Shown: positions 53,351 through 63,756 of the stretch, one piece after another | Numbering within the stretch: position 1 is the stretch's first letter | How the letters are laid out: each line of letters opens with the position of its first letter | Assembly (NCBI GenBank): GCA_902363395.1 | Contig: CABIZZ010000003.1 | Location: 1 to 64,000, forward strand | Length of the DNA: 64,000 nucleotides | Source: Streptococcaceae bacterium | Lineage (GTDB): Bacteria > Bacillota > Bacilli > Lactobacillales > Streptococcaceae | Reading direction: 5' to 3' | Program-made: the position numbers and the translations under genes | Notes under the pieces: generated by a model | Seen by the model: only the letters and a program-made list of their open reading frames with translations | Databases searched by the model: none | What the model was told of the DNA's origin: nothing

Positions 53351-54235
53351 ATGGTCAAAAATAGAAATTTGACTCGATGGGTGTTTGTGTTACCTGCTAT
53401 TATCATTGTTGGACTATTATTTGTTTACCCATTTTTCTCCAGCATTTATTTTAGCTTTACAAACAAACATTTGATCATGCCGCGGTATAAATTTGTAGGA
53501 TTAGCAAATTATAAAGCAGTTTTATCGGATCCTAATTTCTACAATGCCTTCTTCAACTCCCTTAAATGGACAGTCTTTTCTCTTTTGGGACAAGTGCTTG
53601 TTGGTTTTGTGTTAGCACTTGCATTGCACAGAGTTAGACGCTTTAAGAAGTTATATAGAACATTGTTGATTGTTCCTTGGGCCTTCCCAACAATTGTCAT
53701 TGCCTTCTCTTGGCAATGGATCTTAAATGGAGTATATGGTTATCTACCTAATTTGATTGTGAAATTAGGACTGATGAATCATGTTCCTGGATTTTTGACA
53801 GAAAGTACCTGGGCCTTTATCTGTTTAGTATTTATTAATATTTGGTTTGGTGCCCCTATGATCATGGTCAATGTTCTATCTGCCTTACAAACGGTTCCGG
53901 AGGAACAGTTTGAAGCCGCTAGGATTGATGGAGCTTCCAGTTGGCAAGTTTTTAGATTTGTTATTTTACCTCACATTAAAGTAGTAGTCGGATTACTTGT
54001 TGTACTGAGAACAGTATGGATCTTTAATAACTTTGATATTATTTATCTGATTACTGGTGGTGGCCCTTCAAACGCAACAACAACATTGCCAATATTTGCA
54101 TATAATCTCGGTTGGGGAACAAAACTTCTTGGGCGTGCCTCAGCGGTAACAGTCTTGCTATTTATTTTCTTATTGGCAGTATGTTTCATTTACTTTGGAG
54201 TAATTAGTAAATGGGAGAAGGAGGGTAGAAAATGA
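53351..54235 (+). CDS. satB: sialic acid ABC transporter permease 1
   Basis: 294 residues, six membrane helices. The EAA loop FEAARIDGASSWQVFRFVILP contacts the ATPase, which is not encoded here (probably the shared MsmK). AGAGGAAAAA site. Overlaps satC by four bases. Confidence 0.9.
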   Translation: MVKNRNLTRWVFVLPAIIIVGLLFVYPFFSSIYFSFTNKHLIMPRYKFVGLANYKAVLSDPNFYNAFFNSLKWTVFSLLGQVLVGFVLALALHRVRRFKKLYRTLLIVPWAFPTIVIAFSWQWILNGVYGYLPNLIVKLGLMNHVPGFLTESTWAFICLVFINIWFGAPMIMVNVLSALQTVPEEQFEAARIDGASSWQVFRFVILPHIKVVVGLLVVLRTVWIFNNFDIIYLITGGGPSNATTTLPIFAYNLGWGTKLLGRASAVTVLLFIFLLAVCFIYFGVISKWEKEGRK

Positions 54236-55068
54236 TGAAGAGAAGAACAAATGTACTCCTTGATATTGGGTCACATGTTGTTTTAGTTATTTCAACTATT
54301 ATCGCAATTTTTCCTTTAATTTGGATCCTTCTATCTTCTGTAAAAGGAAAAGGTGAATTAACCCAGTTTCCAACAAGATTTTGGCCTAAACAGTTTACTC
54401 TCGATTATTTTACGCATGTCATTAATGACCTACATTTTATAAATAATATAAAAAATAGCTTATTAATCGCATTAACGACAACTGTCATAGCTATTATCAT
54501 TTCTGCAATGGCTGCTTACGGTATCGTTCGCTTCTTTCCAAAATTAGGGGCGATCATGTCTCGGTTGCTAGTCATTACCTATATCTTCCCTCCGATCTTG
54601 TTGGCAATTCCTTATTCTATTGCTATTGCAAAAGTTGGATTAACCAATAGTTTAATTGGTTTAATGATTGTTTATCTTTCATTTAGTGTCCCTTATGCAG
54701 TGTGGTTGTTAGTAGGATTCTTCCAAACCGTTCCAATTGGAATCGAGGAAGCAGCAAAAATAGATGGCGCGAATAAATTTGTTACCTTCTATAAAGTGGT
54801 GTTACCAATTGTTGCACCAGGGATTGTTGCCACAGCCATCTATACCTTTATCAATGCATGGAATGAATTCCTTTACGCATTGATCTTAATCAACGATACA
54901 AGTAAGATGACGGTTGCAGTGGCTTTGCGTTCATTAAATGGTTCGGAAATACTGGATTGGGGAGATATGATGGCGGCATCTGTAATTGTGGTATTGCCTT
55001 CAATCATCTTCTTCTCAATTATCCAAAACAAAATCGCAAGTGGTCTTTCTGAAGGATCCGTAAAATAG
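54232..55068 (+). CDS. satC: sialic acid ABC transporter permease 2
   Basis: 278 residues, six membrane helices. The EAA loop EEAAKIDGANKFVTFYKVVLP is present. Pairs with SatB to form the channel. ATGA overlap upstream. Confidence 0.9.
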   Translation: MMKRRTNVLLDIGSHVVLVISTIIAIFPLIWILLSSVKGKGELTQFPTRFWPKQFTLDYFTHVINDLHFINNIKNSLLIALTTTVIAIIISAMAAYGIVRFFPKLGAIMSRLLVITYIFPPILLAIPYSIAIAKVGLTNSLIGLMIVYLSFSVPYAVWLLVGFFQTVPIGIEEAAKIDGANKFVTFYKVVLPIVAPGIVATAIYTFINAWNEFLYALILINDTSKMTVAVALRSLNGSEILDWGDMMAASVIVVLPSIIFFSIIQNKIASGLSEGSVK

Positions 55069-55093
55069 TAAAAATAGAAACAGGAGTAAAACA

Positions 55094-56200
55094 ATGGTTG
55101 TAAATTATGGTGTTGTTGGCACAGGATACTTTGGTGCTGAATTGGCAAGATATATGAAAGAAAATGAAGGTGCAGTAATTACAGTTGTTTATGATCCAGA
55201 AAATGCAGAAGCTGTAGCAGAAGAATTAGGAGCCCGAGTGGCGTCATCACTCGATGAATTGGTTCAAAGTGATGATGTGGACTGCGTGATTGTTGCTTCT
55301 CCTAATAATCTGCATAAAGAACCCGTTATTAAAGCTGCTCAGAATGGAAAAAATGTTTTTTGTGAAAAACCGATTGCCCTATCATATGAAGATTGTAAAG
55401 AGATGGTAGAAACATGTAAAGAAAATGGTGTGATTTTCATGGCTGGTCACATTATGAATTTCTTTAATGGTGTCCATCATGCTAAAGAATTGATCAATCA
55501 AGGGGTTATTGGGGATGTTTTATACTGTCATACAGCGAGAAATGGCTGGGAAGAACAACAACCATCCATTTCATGGAAAAAAATTCGTGAAAAATCAGGG
55601 GGCCATCTTTACCACCATATCCATGAGTTGGATTGCGTTCAATTTTTAATGGGAGGTATTCCTGAAACAGTTACGATGACAGGTGGAAATGTAGCTCACC
55701 AAGGAGAAAACTTTGGTGATGAAGATGACATGATTTTTGTTAATATGGAATTCCCTGGCAAGCGATTTGCCTTGCTTGAATGGGGTTCTGCCTATCGTTG
55801 GGGAGAACACTACGTTCTGATTCAGGGGACGAAGGGTGCTATAAAATTAGACCTATTTAATTGTAAAGGTACTCTGAAAGTAGATGGAAAAGAATCATAT
55901 TTCTTAATTCATGAATCTCAGGAAGAAGATGATGACCGTACAAGAATTTATCATAGCACGGAGATGGATGGTGCCATTGCCTATGGTAAACCAGGGAAAC
56001 GAACTCCATTGTGGCTTTCATCTGTTATTGATAAAGAAATGAAATACCTTCATGACATAATGAATGGTGCTCCTGTATCAAAAGAATTTGAAAAACTATT
56101 AACCGGAGAAGCGGCGCTAGAAGCAATTGCATCTGCTGATGCTTGTACTCGTTCCATTAATGAGGACCGAAAAGTGAAATTATCAGAGATCATGGGTTAA
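55094..56200 (+). CDS. Gfo/Idh/MocA-family oxidoreductase
   Basis: 368 residues: N-terminal NAD(P)-binding fold (YGVVGTGYFGAELA), the conserved CEKPIAL Lys motif near residue 95 and the HIHELDCVQFLMGG active-site helix. Such genes sit in streptococcal nan loci and probably process unusual or modified sialic acids (for example anhydro forms). This role is inferred from context. Confidence 0.87.
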   Translation: MVVNYGVVGTGYFGAELARYMKENEGAVITVVYDPENAEAVAEELGARVASSLDELVQSDDVDCVIVASPNNLHKEPVIKAAQNGKNVFCEKPIALSYEDCKEMVETCKENGVIFMAGHIMNFFNGVHHAKELINQGVIGDVLYCHTARNGWEEQQPSISWKKIREKSGGHLYHHIHELDCVQFLMGGIPETVTMTGGNVAHQGENFGDEDDMIFVNMEFPGKRFALLEWGSAYRWGEHYVLIQGTKGAIKLDLFNCKGTLKVDGKESYFLIHESQEEDDDRTRIYHSTEMDGAIAYGKPGKRTPLWLSSVIDKEMKYLHDIMNGAPVSKEFEKLLTGEAALEAIASADACTRSINEDRKVKLSEIMG

Positions 56201-56231
56201 TAATATTACTGATACGACAAAAGGAGAAAAA

Positions 56232-57149
56232 ATGTCAGATTTAAAAAAATATGAAGGAGTCATCCCGGCTTTTTATGCATGCTATGATGACCAAGGAGAA
56301 ATTAGCCCGGAGCGGGTACGTGCGCTGGTAGAGTATTTTATCGCGAAAGGTGTGCAGGGCTTGTATGTCAACGGATCCTCCGGCGAATGTATTTACCAGA
56401 GCGTGGCCGATCGCAAGTTGGTCTTGGAAGAAGTCATGGCAGTGGCTAAAGGAAAATTGACCATCATCGCTCACGTAGCCTGCAATAACACCAAGGATAG
56501 CGTGGAATTGGCACGACATGCAGAAGAACTAGGAGTAGATGCCATTGCGGCCATTCCGCCGATTTACTTCCGCTTGCCAGAGTATAGTGTAGCCCACTAT
56601 TGGAATGAAATCAGCGCAGCAGCGCCAAACACAGACTTTGTTATCTACAATATCCCGCAATTGGCAGGGGTGGCTTTGACACCGAGTCTGTATAAAGAAA
56701 TGTTGAAAAACCCACGAGTCATTGGGGTGAAAAACTCTTCGATGCCTGTGCAGGATATTCAAACCTTTGCTTCTTTAGGTGGTGAAGACCACATCGTCTT
56801 TAATGGTCCGGATGAGCAATTCTTAGGTGGCCGTCTGATGGGAGCAGGAGCTGGTATTGGAGGTACCTATGGTGCTATGCCGGAGCTCTTCTTGAAACTC
56901 AATCAGCTGATTGCTGAGAAAGACTTGGAGACTGCGCGTGACTTGCAGTTTGCCATCAATGACATTATCGGAGTCTTGACGTCTGCTCATGGAAACATGT
57001 ATGGAGTCATCAAGGAAGTATTGCGCATCAATGAAGGTTTGGACTTGGGATCTGTTCGCTCCCCTTTGATGGCAGTAGTAGAAGCTGATCAAGAAGTGAT
57101 CCAACGTGCTGCTCAACTCATTAAGGACACAAAAGACAGATTCCTTTGA
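56232..57149 (+). CDS. nanA: N-acetylneuraminate lyase
   Basis: Splits Neu5Ac into ManNAc and pyruvate; cytoplasmic. It has 305 residues. NGSSGECIYQS binds the carboxylate; the Tyr lies in VIYNIPQLAG and the Schiff-base Lys in IGVKNSSM. AAGGAGAAAA site upstream. The pneumococcal surface sialidase is also called nanA, a different protein. Confidence 0.93.
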   Translation: MSDLKKYEGVIPAFYACYDDQGEISPERVRALVEYFIAKGVQGLYVNGSSGECIYQSVADRKLVLEEVMAVAKGKLTIIAHVACNNTKDSVELARHAEELGVDAIAAIPPIYFRLPEYSVAHYWNEISAAAPNTDFVIYNIPQLAGVALTPSLYKEMLKNPRVIGVKNSSMPVQDIQTFASLGGEDHIVFNGPDEQFLGGRLMGAGAGIGGTYGAMPELFLKLNQLIAEKDLETARDLQFAINDIIGVLTSAHGNMYGVIKEVLRINEGLDLGSVRSPLMAVVEADQEVIQRAAQLIKDTKDRFL

Positions 57150-57164
57150 TCAAAGGAGGTCTAG

Positions 57165-58052
57165 ATGAATCCATATGTTGTAATTGATATCGGCGGAACG
57201 AGTATCAAATATGGTCTAGCCGATGCAGAAGGGCAACTCATAGAGACCCATGAAATGCCAACAGAGGCCCAAAAAGGAGGACCTCACATTCTTAAGACAA
57301 CGAAGGAAATTGTAGCCCGTTATTTGAAGAAGCATGCCGTGGCAGGAGTTGCGATTTCCTCAGCTGGGATGGTCGATCCGGATAAGGGAGAAATCTTTTA
57401 TGCCGGACCACAAATTCCTAACTATGCTGGCACTCAATTCAAAAAGGAAATTGAGGAGGCCTTTCAGCTCCCTTGTGAGATTGAAAATGATGTCAATTGT
57501 GCTGGTCTTGCAGAGGTTACCACAGGGCATGCTAAAGGATCGAACAATGCTGTTTGCCTGACAATTGGAACAGGAATTGGCGGTTGCCTCCTGTTGGATG
57601 GTCAAGTCTTTCATGGCTTTAGCAATTCAGCTTGTGAAGTTGGCTATCTTCATTTGCCAGATGGAGCCTTTCAAGATTTAGCTTCTACAACTGCCTTGGT
57701 CGAGTATGTGGCGGCGTGCCATGGCGATCCTTCAGACCATTGGAATGGTCGCCGTATTTTCAAGCAGGCGACAGAAGGAGATAAGATCTGTATGGCAGGG
57801 ATTGATCGGATGGTGGCCTACCTTGGAAAAGGATTAGCGAATATCGCCTACGTGGTCAATCCAGAGGTCATCGTTCTTGGAGGGGGGATTATGGCCCAGG
57901 AAGCCATCCTCAAGCCAAAAATCTATCAAGCTCTGTGTGCCGAACTTGTACCTAGCCTAGCAGATAAAATCCGTTTGGAATTTGCCCATCATCAAAATGC
58001 TGCGGGTATGTTGGGAGCTTACTATTACTTTAGACAAAAACATGCAACATAA
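57165..58052 (+). CDS. nanK: ROK-family N-acetylmannosamine kinase
   Basis: Phosphorylates ManNAc to feed NanE. It has 295 residues. The ATP-binding VIDIGGTSIKYG, the second phosphate loop TIGTGIGG and EIENDVNCAG are visible. The usual ROK zinc motif (Cys-x-Cys-Gly-x2-Gly-Cys) is absent; the region instead reads ACEVGYLHLPDG. AAAGGAGG site. Last gene of the operon. Confidence 0.88.
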   Translation: MNPYVVIDIGGTSIKYGLADAEGQLIETHEMPTEAQKGGPHILKTTKEIVARYLKKHAVAGVAISSAGMVDPDKGEIFYAGPQIPNYAGTQFKKEIEEAFQLPCEIENDVNCAGLAEVTTGHAKGSNNAVCLTIGTGIGGCLLLDGQVFHGFSNSACEVGYLHLPDGAFQDLASTTALVEYVAACHGDPSDHWNGRRIFKQATEGDKICMAGIDRMVAYLGKGLANIAYVVNPEVIVLGGGIMAQEAILKPKIYQALCAELVPSLADKIRLEFAHHQNAAGMLGAYYYFRQKHAT

Positions 58053-58079
58053 AACAAGTCGCACAGGCGACTTGTTTTT
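58051..58079 (+). terminator. terminator of the nan operon
   Basis: Stem AAAACAAGTCGC/GCGACTTGTTTT with ACAG loop and T run; it starts in the nanK stop codon. Confidence 0.85.
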
Positions 58080-58089
58080 GCTTCATCAT

Positions 58090-58135
58090 AAAAACCATGA
58101 AGGATGAGAGAAGCCCCAACCTTCATGGTTTTTTA
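58090..58135. terminator. bidirectional terminator between nanK and nanR
   Basis: Fourteen-bp stem AAAAACCATGAAGG/CCTTCATGGTTTTT. It faces the convergent RpiR gene. Confidence 0.75.
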
Positions 58136-58150
58136 AATAGGGAGACCATA

Positions 58151-58990
58151 TTAAGATTTTCGAGAACGTTGACTAGAGAGTTTTTTGTTTTCCCAGTAGC
58201 TATTAAAGACGACTTCTTTTTGTTCTCGGTTTTTATTGAGGAAATGGGCATAGACTAAATCCACTACGATGAGGAGAGGGAAAATGGCAGAGATTCGATC
58301 GATGTAGGTGCTACTAGGAAGGGGTGCAGCAGGCAATACCTCTTTATATCCTTGGTGGATAGCCGCAGGGTTAGAAGTTATAAGAATCGTCTTGGCCCCT
58401 TTTTCCTTGGCTTTTAGAAGACTGTCTGTAATAGAGCTCGTACTTCCTGATAGTGAGAAACCGATGACCAGACAAGAGGAATCGAGAATGCTCGTCGTCC
58501 AAGCAAAGCCATCTTGATCTGTCAGAGCCTCACAAACGACGCCCAGTCGCATCAAGCGCAATTTCATTTCTCGAGCTACTAAACCAGAACTACCGATCCC
58601 AAAGAAGTAGACCCGGTCCGCTTGGTCGATCAGTTCAGCCACCTGATCCAATTGTGAATCGATTACTAGGCTTTCAGTGACGTTACTGATATGGTGGTAG
58701 CGTTGCAAAACACTGAGAGTAAGTTCGTCATGATCTTGCACTTGTTTTTGATTCTTGGTTTCTTCATTAAAATGATAAACAAACTCCCGATAGCCGGTGA
58801 AACCACATTTTTGAGAGAAACGCGTCAAAGCTGCTTTTGAAACATGAAGCAACTCAGTGACACGAGAAGAAGACAGGGAATGCTGTCGCGCTTCTGACGA
58901 TAAAAAGTATTGGGCAATGTCACGTTCCATATCTGTCAGCTCTGATTCATGACTGGCAATAATCGAGCGTAAATCTTGATCTTGTTTCAC
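58151..58990 (-). CDS. nanR: RpiR-family regulator of sialic acid genes
   Basis: 279 residues: N-terminal HTH domain (about 1-75, SRVTELLHVSKAALTRFSQKCGF) and a SIS sugar-phosphate-binding domain (about 110-260, FFGIGSSGLVAREM, IGFSLSGSTSS). The GTG start is chosen because AAGGAGG lies six bases before it. Placement next to the nan operon and the SIS fold suggest it senses ManNAc-6-P or a similar intermediate. Confidence 0.85.
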   Translation of the reverse strand: MKQDQDLRSIIASHESELTDMERDIAQYFLSSEARQHSLSSSRVTELLHVSKAALTRFSQKCGFTGYREFVYHFNEETKNQKQVQDHDELTLSVLQRYHHISNVTESLVIDSQLDQVAELIDQADRVYFFGIGSSGLVAREMKLRLMRLGVVCEALTDQDGFAWTTSILDSSCLVIGFSLSGSTSSITDSLLKAKEKGAKTILITSNPAAIHQGYKEVLPAAPLPSSTYIDRISAIFPLLIVVDLVYAHFLNKNREQKEVVFNSYWENKKLSSQRSRKS

Positions 58991-59047
58991 AGCAATCCTC
59001 CTTCCTCGCAAAATGAAATAACAGGATTCTCCTATAATATATTACAC

Positions 59048-59076
59048 ATTATAACATGGCTAACCGCTTTATTCAA
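59048..59076 (-). promoter_or_regulatory. promoter of nanR
   Basis: On the minus strand TTGAAT, 17-base spacer, extended -10 TG-T-TATAAT. Confidence 0.6.
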
Positions 59077-59198
59077 GTAAAAGAAATCAAGAAATACTGA
59101 AACTAGGAACAGGATATACAAATAAAGAGAACGTTACCAATGTTGAAAAGACGGCCTTAGTGCGTATCCATAATTTTCTGAACATTCTAGATTTAGCC

Positions 59199-59227
59199 TG
59201 AACAAACGATATGAATTGTGGTATAAT
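59199..59227 (+). promoter_or_regulatory. promoter of the V-ATPase operon
   Basis: TGAACA, 17-base spacer, extended -10 TG-G-TATAAT. Confidence 0.6.
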
Positions 59228-59282
59228 TTAAGATAATTGTACTGTTGTTGGAAGAACAATGGTTGAATAAGGAGGTGTGACG

Positions 59283-59606
59283 ATGTCGAATGCAACACTT
59301 GAAATGATGCAAGAGATCGAGCAAGCTGCTCAAGGAGTGATCGCCAGCTATGAAGATCAGGTCGAGCAAATTCGGACGGATTCGCGCGATCGCCTTGCAA
59401 CAGTGGCGCAGCATTACGATGAGGAAACGGAGCAATTGGTCGCAGAGGCAGAAAATAACGCCCAGGAAAAACTTGTCCGTTTAACGAAAGATCTGGCAGA
59501 AACGGTTGCGCGTAATGATGCCAAAGTACAGCAAGCGATGACCGATAAACGAGCTGGGTTAGTTGAAGCCATTGTAGAAAAGGTGGTAGCAAGCTATGGC
59601 CGTTAG
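59283..59606 (+). CDS. ntpF: V-type ATPase peripheral stalk subunit NtpF
   Basis: 107-residue, almost wholly helical, charged protein that pairs with NtpE in the stator stalk. ATG follows AAGGAGG; the GTG six bases before is less well placed. First gene of ntpFIKECG, the Enterococcus hirae order. Its end overlaps ntpI by 11 bases. Confidence 0.85.
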   Translation: MSNATLEMMQEIEQAAQGVIASYEDQVEQIRTDSRDRLATVAQHYDEETEQLVAEAENNAQEKLVRLTKDLAETVARNDAKVQQAMTDKRAGLVEAIVEKVVASYGR

Positions 59607-61557
59607 TCAGATGCAAAAACTGTCTCTCATCTTGCCCAAAGATGACTTGGACAGTCTCCTACTAGCGCTGCAGTCTGAGGCGAAAATCCAGATTTATGAC
59701 CTAAGTGAACAGGAAGAGTGGCAGGCTGCTTTTGAGGCAAATACCTTGTCTCAACCCTTGACAGAGGACAATCGTCAAGTTTTGGTAGAGCTGCAAAAAC
59801 GTCAAGAACAAGTTGAAAAAATGATTCAGACTCTGGAGCCCTATATGCCTGAGAAGAAGGCCCTGCAAGCTCTGAAGGAAGAACCTTTAAGTTTGTCTTT
59901 TGATGATCTGCAGGCCTACGGGATGATTCGAGATGAGGATCTTCTATTGACCAAGTTGAAACGCCAATTGCGCGTGTTAGACAAGGCCCGGCAGAAGATT
60001 GCGGATGCAAAGGGAGAGATAGAGCGCTTAGAAAAATGGCGACCGTTAGAGGTCACCCCAACCACTCTAGCCAAGTTTCACTATGTGCACGGTCTGATTG
60101 GGACCATCCCGAATAGCGATACAGACGCTGTTCGTTCTTCCTTAAAAGCTCACCCTGAGCTGGAGTTAGAAGAAGTCTTTACATCTGAGACTGAACACGG
60201 TTATGTCATCTTGTATCGTTCAGGAGACCGTACAGCTGTTCAGGAGCTTCTGGAAGACCATGGGTTCAAAGAATTGGACTATGAAGAAGAGCAAGTCCCA
60301 GCCGCTTACTTGGATCGTCTAGAAGGGGAAATCAAAGAGCAAGAAGCTGTCGTTGCAGCAACCCTAGCAGAGTTACAAAACTCCCAGAAGGAGTTGGACC
60401 AACTCAAGTATCAGATGGATTACTTGTTGAGCTTGGGAGCTCGTGAGGAGGCCAAATCGCTTCTTGCCAGCACGCAAAGCTTGGTAGCCTTAGAAGGTTG
60501 GATTGAAACATCCCAAGTGGTCTCGTTACGAGACTTCTTACAAGAAGGTTTTGGTTCTCGGGTCTTACTAGAAACGCGCGATGTAACGGAAAAAGATTGG
60601 GATGACGTGCCGATCCAGTTGCGGAATAGCGCCTTGGTAGAGCCTTTTGAATTAGTCACAGAGATGTACGCCCTGCCTAAGTATTACGAGAAAGATCCGA
60701 CACCGATCGTTTCTCTCTTCTACTTTGTTTTCTTTGGCATGATGGTCGCAGATATCGGTTATGGACTCTTGCTAACGGTAGCGACAGGGTTTGTCCTTAA
60801 AGCATTTAAGCTCAAGCCTGGGACAGCGAAGAACCTTCGTTTCTTCAGTCTCCTCGGAATTTCAGTGGCCCTCTGGGGTGTGGTCTATGGCTCTTTCTTT
60901 GGGTTTGAGATGCCTTTTGCCCTGATCAGTACGACCAGCAACGCTATGACCATCCTGATCCTCTCAGTGGTCTTTGGTTTTGTCACTGTCTTAGTGGGAC
61001 TGTTCCTAGGGGGGATGAAAAATGTCCGCCTCAAAGACTACACCGAAGCCTATAATGCTGGCTTTGCTTGGGTTTTGATCCTACTTGGCTTAATGCTTCT
61101 AGCAGTAGGCAATATCTTGCCAGGGATGAGCGTTCTGGTTCCGATTGGCAAGTGGCTAGCTATTTTGAATGCCATTGGGATCTTGATTGTTTCCATTGTC
61201 AGTGCCAAGAAGTTATCCGGTCTAGCATCCGGTCTCTTTAACCTCTACAATGTTAGTGGCTATGTCGGAGACTTAGTCAGCTTCACCCGTTTGATGGCCT
61301 TGGGCTTGTCTGGAGCGAGTATCGGTTCGGCCTTTAACCTTATTGTCAATCTCTTCCCACCGCTTGGACGGTTTACGGTAGGACTTCTGCTCTTTATCGT
61401 CTTACATGCCATTAACATGTTCCTGTCCTTCTTGTCGGGATATGTGCATGGAGCCCGTTTGATCTTTGTGGAGTTCTTCGGTAAGTTCTATGAAGGAGGA
61501 GGCAAGCCATTTCGTCCTCTTAAACCTTCTGAACGCTATATTAAAACAAAAAAATAA
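59596..61557 (+). CDS. ntpI: V-type ATPase membrane subunit I (a-subunit)
   Basis: 653 residues: a cytoplasmic N-terminal half with coiled coils (about 1-360) and about seven membrane helices forming the ion half-channels with the rotor. The conserved Arg region is in YVGDLVSFTRLMALGLSGA, and the family FFGMMVADIGYGLLL motif is present. AAAAGGTGG site upstream. Confidence 0.94.
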   Translation: MAVSQMQKLSLILPKDDLDSLLLALQSEAKIQIYDLSEQEEWQAAFEANTLSQPLTEDNRQVLVELQKRQEQVEKMIQTLEPYMPEKKALQALKEEPLSLSFDDLQAYGMIRDEDLLLTKLKRQLRVLDKARQKIADAKGEIERLEKWRPLEVTPTTLAKFHYVHGLIGTIPNSDTDAVRSSLKAHPELELEEVFTSETEHGYVILYRSGDRTAVQELLEDHGFKELDYEEEQVPAAYLDRLEGEIKEQEAVVAATLAELQNSQKELDQLKYQMDYLLSLGAREEAKSLLASTQSLVALEGWIETSQVVSLRDFLQEGFGSRVLLETRDVTEKDWDDVPIQLRNSALVEPFELVTEMYALPKYYEKDPTPIVSLFYFVFFGMMVADIGYGLLLTVATGFVLKAFKLKPGTAKNLRFFSLLGISVALWGVVYGSFFGFEMPFALISTTSNAMTILILSVVFGFVTVLVGLFLGGMKNVRLKDYTEAYNAGFAWVLILLGLMLLAVGNILPGMSVLVPIGKWLAILNAIGILIVSIVSAKKLSGLASGLFNLYNVSGYVGDLVSFTRLMALGLSGASIGSAFNLIVNLFPPLGRFTVGLLLFIVLHAINMFLSFLSGYVHGARLIFVEFFGKFYEGGGKPFRPLKPSERYIKTKK

Positions 61558-62067
<510 letters not shown>

Positions 62068-62136
62068 GAACTAGCTTTGATGAATTCGTCTCGCGAGACG
62101 AAAAACAAAAGACGCATGCAATAGGAGAAATAACGA

Positions 62137-62727
62137 ATGGATGAACAAACCCAATTAAAGGATTCGATCTTGGCCCAAGCCCACGAAAAAGGGCGTAAAC
62201 TCTTAGAAGAGGCCAAGGAAACCATCCTAAAAGAAGAGACGGCGCAAGAAGATCGTTTGATCCAAGATAAACTCAATCAACGTGCTGAGCAGCTCAAGCG
62301 GATTCAACGTCAATTGCAACGTGAAACCCAACAAATCGAAAATAAAAAACGCCAATCAACCCTTGTCACCAAGCAACGAGTCTTAAAGGATCTCTTTTCA
62401 GATGCTTATGAAGCAATGGCGGCTTGGCCCCTTGACAAGGAAATGCAGTTTGTAGATGCGATTTTAGACCGCTATCAAGGGCAAGTTGTGACTCTGACCT
62501 TTGGGGCGGTGAGTGCTAGCAAATTTGATTCAGCAGCTCTCGATAGATTGAAGCAGACTCATCAGAATGTGACAGTTGCAGATGCGACGATCCCAGCTCA
62601 AGCAGGTTTTGTCTTGTCGGTTGGGAAGATTGATGACAACTATCTCTACCGTGATTTGGTGGATTCCATTTGGGAGCAAGAAAGCTACCAGATGGCAGCC
62701 AGCATTTTCACAGATGAAGAGAACTAG
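62137..62727 (+). CDS. ntpE: V-type ATPase peripheral stalk subunit E
   Basis: 196 residues: a long charged N-terminal helix (about 1-95) and a globular C-terminal domain. Partner of NtpF in the stator. AGGAGAAA site upstream. Confidence 0.9.
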   Translation: MDEQTQLKDSILAQAHEKGRKLLEEAKETILKEETAQEDRLIQDKLNQRAEQLKRIQRQLQRETQQIENKKRQSTLVTKQRVLKDLFSDAYEAMAAWPLDKEMQFVDAILDRYQGQVVTLTFGAVSASKFDSAALDRLKQTHQNVTVADATIPAQAGFVLSVGKIDDNYLYRDLVDSIWEQESYQMAASIFTDEEN

Positions 62728-62736
62728 GAGGTTGCA

Positions 62737-63756
62737 ATGAGCGAACGGACCTATTCTCAAGTCAATACAGGAATCAGCGTACGTGAGGCTAGTTTTGTCA
62801 GTCCCAGTCAGTTCGAGCAGTTGCTTGCAAGTCCCTCCAGTGAGAGTCGAGAAGGCTTGCTGCAAGGAACGTCCTATGCTCTAGATAGCCAGGAGATCAA
62901 GGATTTAGCAGCCCTTGAAGCCCGCCTGATGGCAGCCTTGTTGGCAGAATACCAATGGGCTTTTGAGGTAAGCCCTCAGTCAGACCTGGTTAGCCTTTTT
63001 ACCTTGAAGTACACCTATCACAATCTCAAGGTTTATCTAAAACACAAGGCGACAGAGCGCAAGTTGGGACATTTATTGATCCCTATCGGTCCTTATTCTC
63101 TCGATGTGCTCGAGCATTTGGTGGCGACCTTTTCTGCGGAGCATTGTCCAGCCTTTATGGCGGAAGAAGTGGCTGCAACCTGGCAAGAATTCCAAGACTA
63201 TCAGGACTTGCGGGTTCTCGAAATCGGGATGGACTTAGCTTATTTTAAACACCTGAGATACTTAGGGGACAGCCTAGATCATCCGATTCTGAAGCAGTTA
63301 GTGGACGTGACCATTGACTTTTACAATGCGATTACGGTCAAGCGGGCCTTGGATCAGCAAAAACCGCATAGTTTCATGCACCAATTGCTCTCAGATGAAG
63401 GGAGTCTCAGTGCCCATCAGGTGATCGACCTGCTAGAATCGGGTCAGTGGTTGACCTGGTTTTATCAAATCAATCCGCTGGACTACGATCTTGCCTTAGA
63501 GACTTATGAAGAAAAGATGCGCACCGGTCAACTAAGGACCGTAGAGTTGGAGTATTTAGAAAGTTTGGTGAAATTCAGTCTTCTAGACGCTGGCCGTTTT
63601 GAAGTCGATGGACCCCTACCCCTTGTCCGTTACCTTTACGGAAAAGAGTTAGAAGTGACCAACCTTCGTTTGGTCCTCTCTGGTTTGGACAATGGTTTTC
63701 CGCTAGCAGACATCAAAGAAAGGATGAGACCGATTTATGGACAAACAGACCTATAA
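62737..63756 (+). CDS. ntpC: V-type ATPase subunit C (d-subunit)
   Basis: 339-residue all-helical protein joining the central stalk to the rotor ring. Homology of the YTYHNLKVYLKHKATER and VRYLYGKELEVTNLRLVL segments. GGAGG site upstream. Overlaps ntpG by 20 bases. Confidence 0.9.
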   Translation: MSERTYSQVNTGISVREASFVSPSQFEQLLASPSSESREGLLQGTSYALDSQEIKDLAALEARLMAALLAEYQWAFEVSPQSDLVSLFTLKYTYHNLKVYLKHKATERKLGHLLIPIGPYSLDVLEHLVATFSAEHCPAFMAEEVAATWQEFQDYQDLRVLEIGMDLAYFKHLRYLGDSLDHPILKQLVDVTIDFYNAITVKRALDQQKPHSFMHQLLSDEGSLSAHQVIDLLESGQWLTWFYQINPLDYDLALETYEEKMRTGQLRTVELEYLESLVKFSLLDAGRFEVDGPLPLVRYLYGKELEVTNLRLVLSGLDNGFPLADIKERMRPIYGQTDL

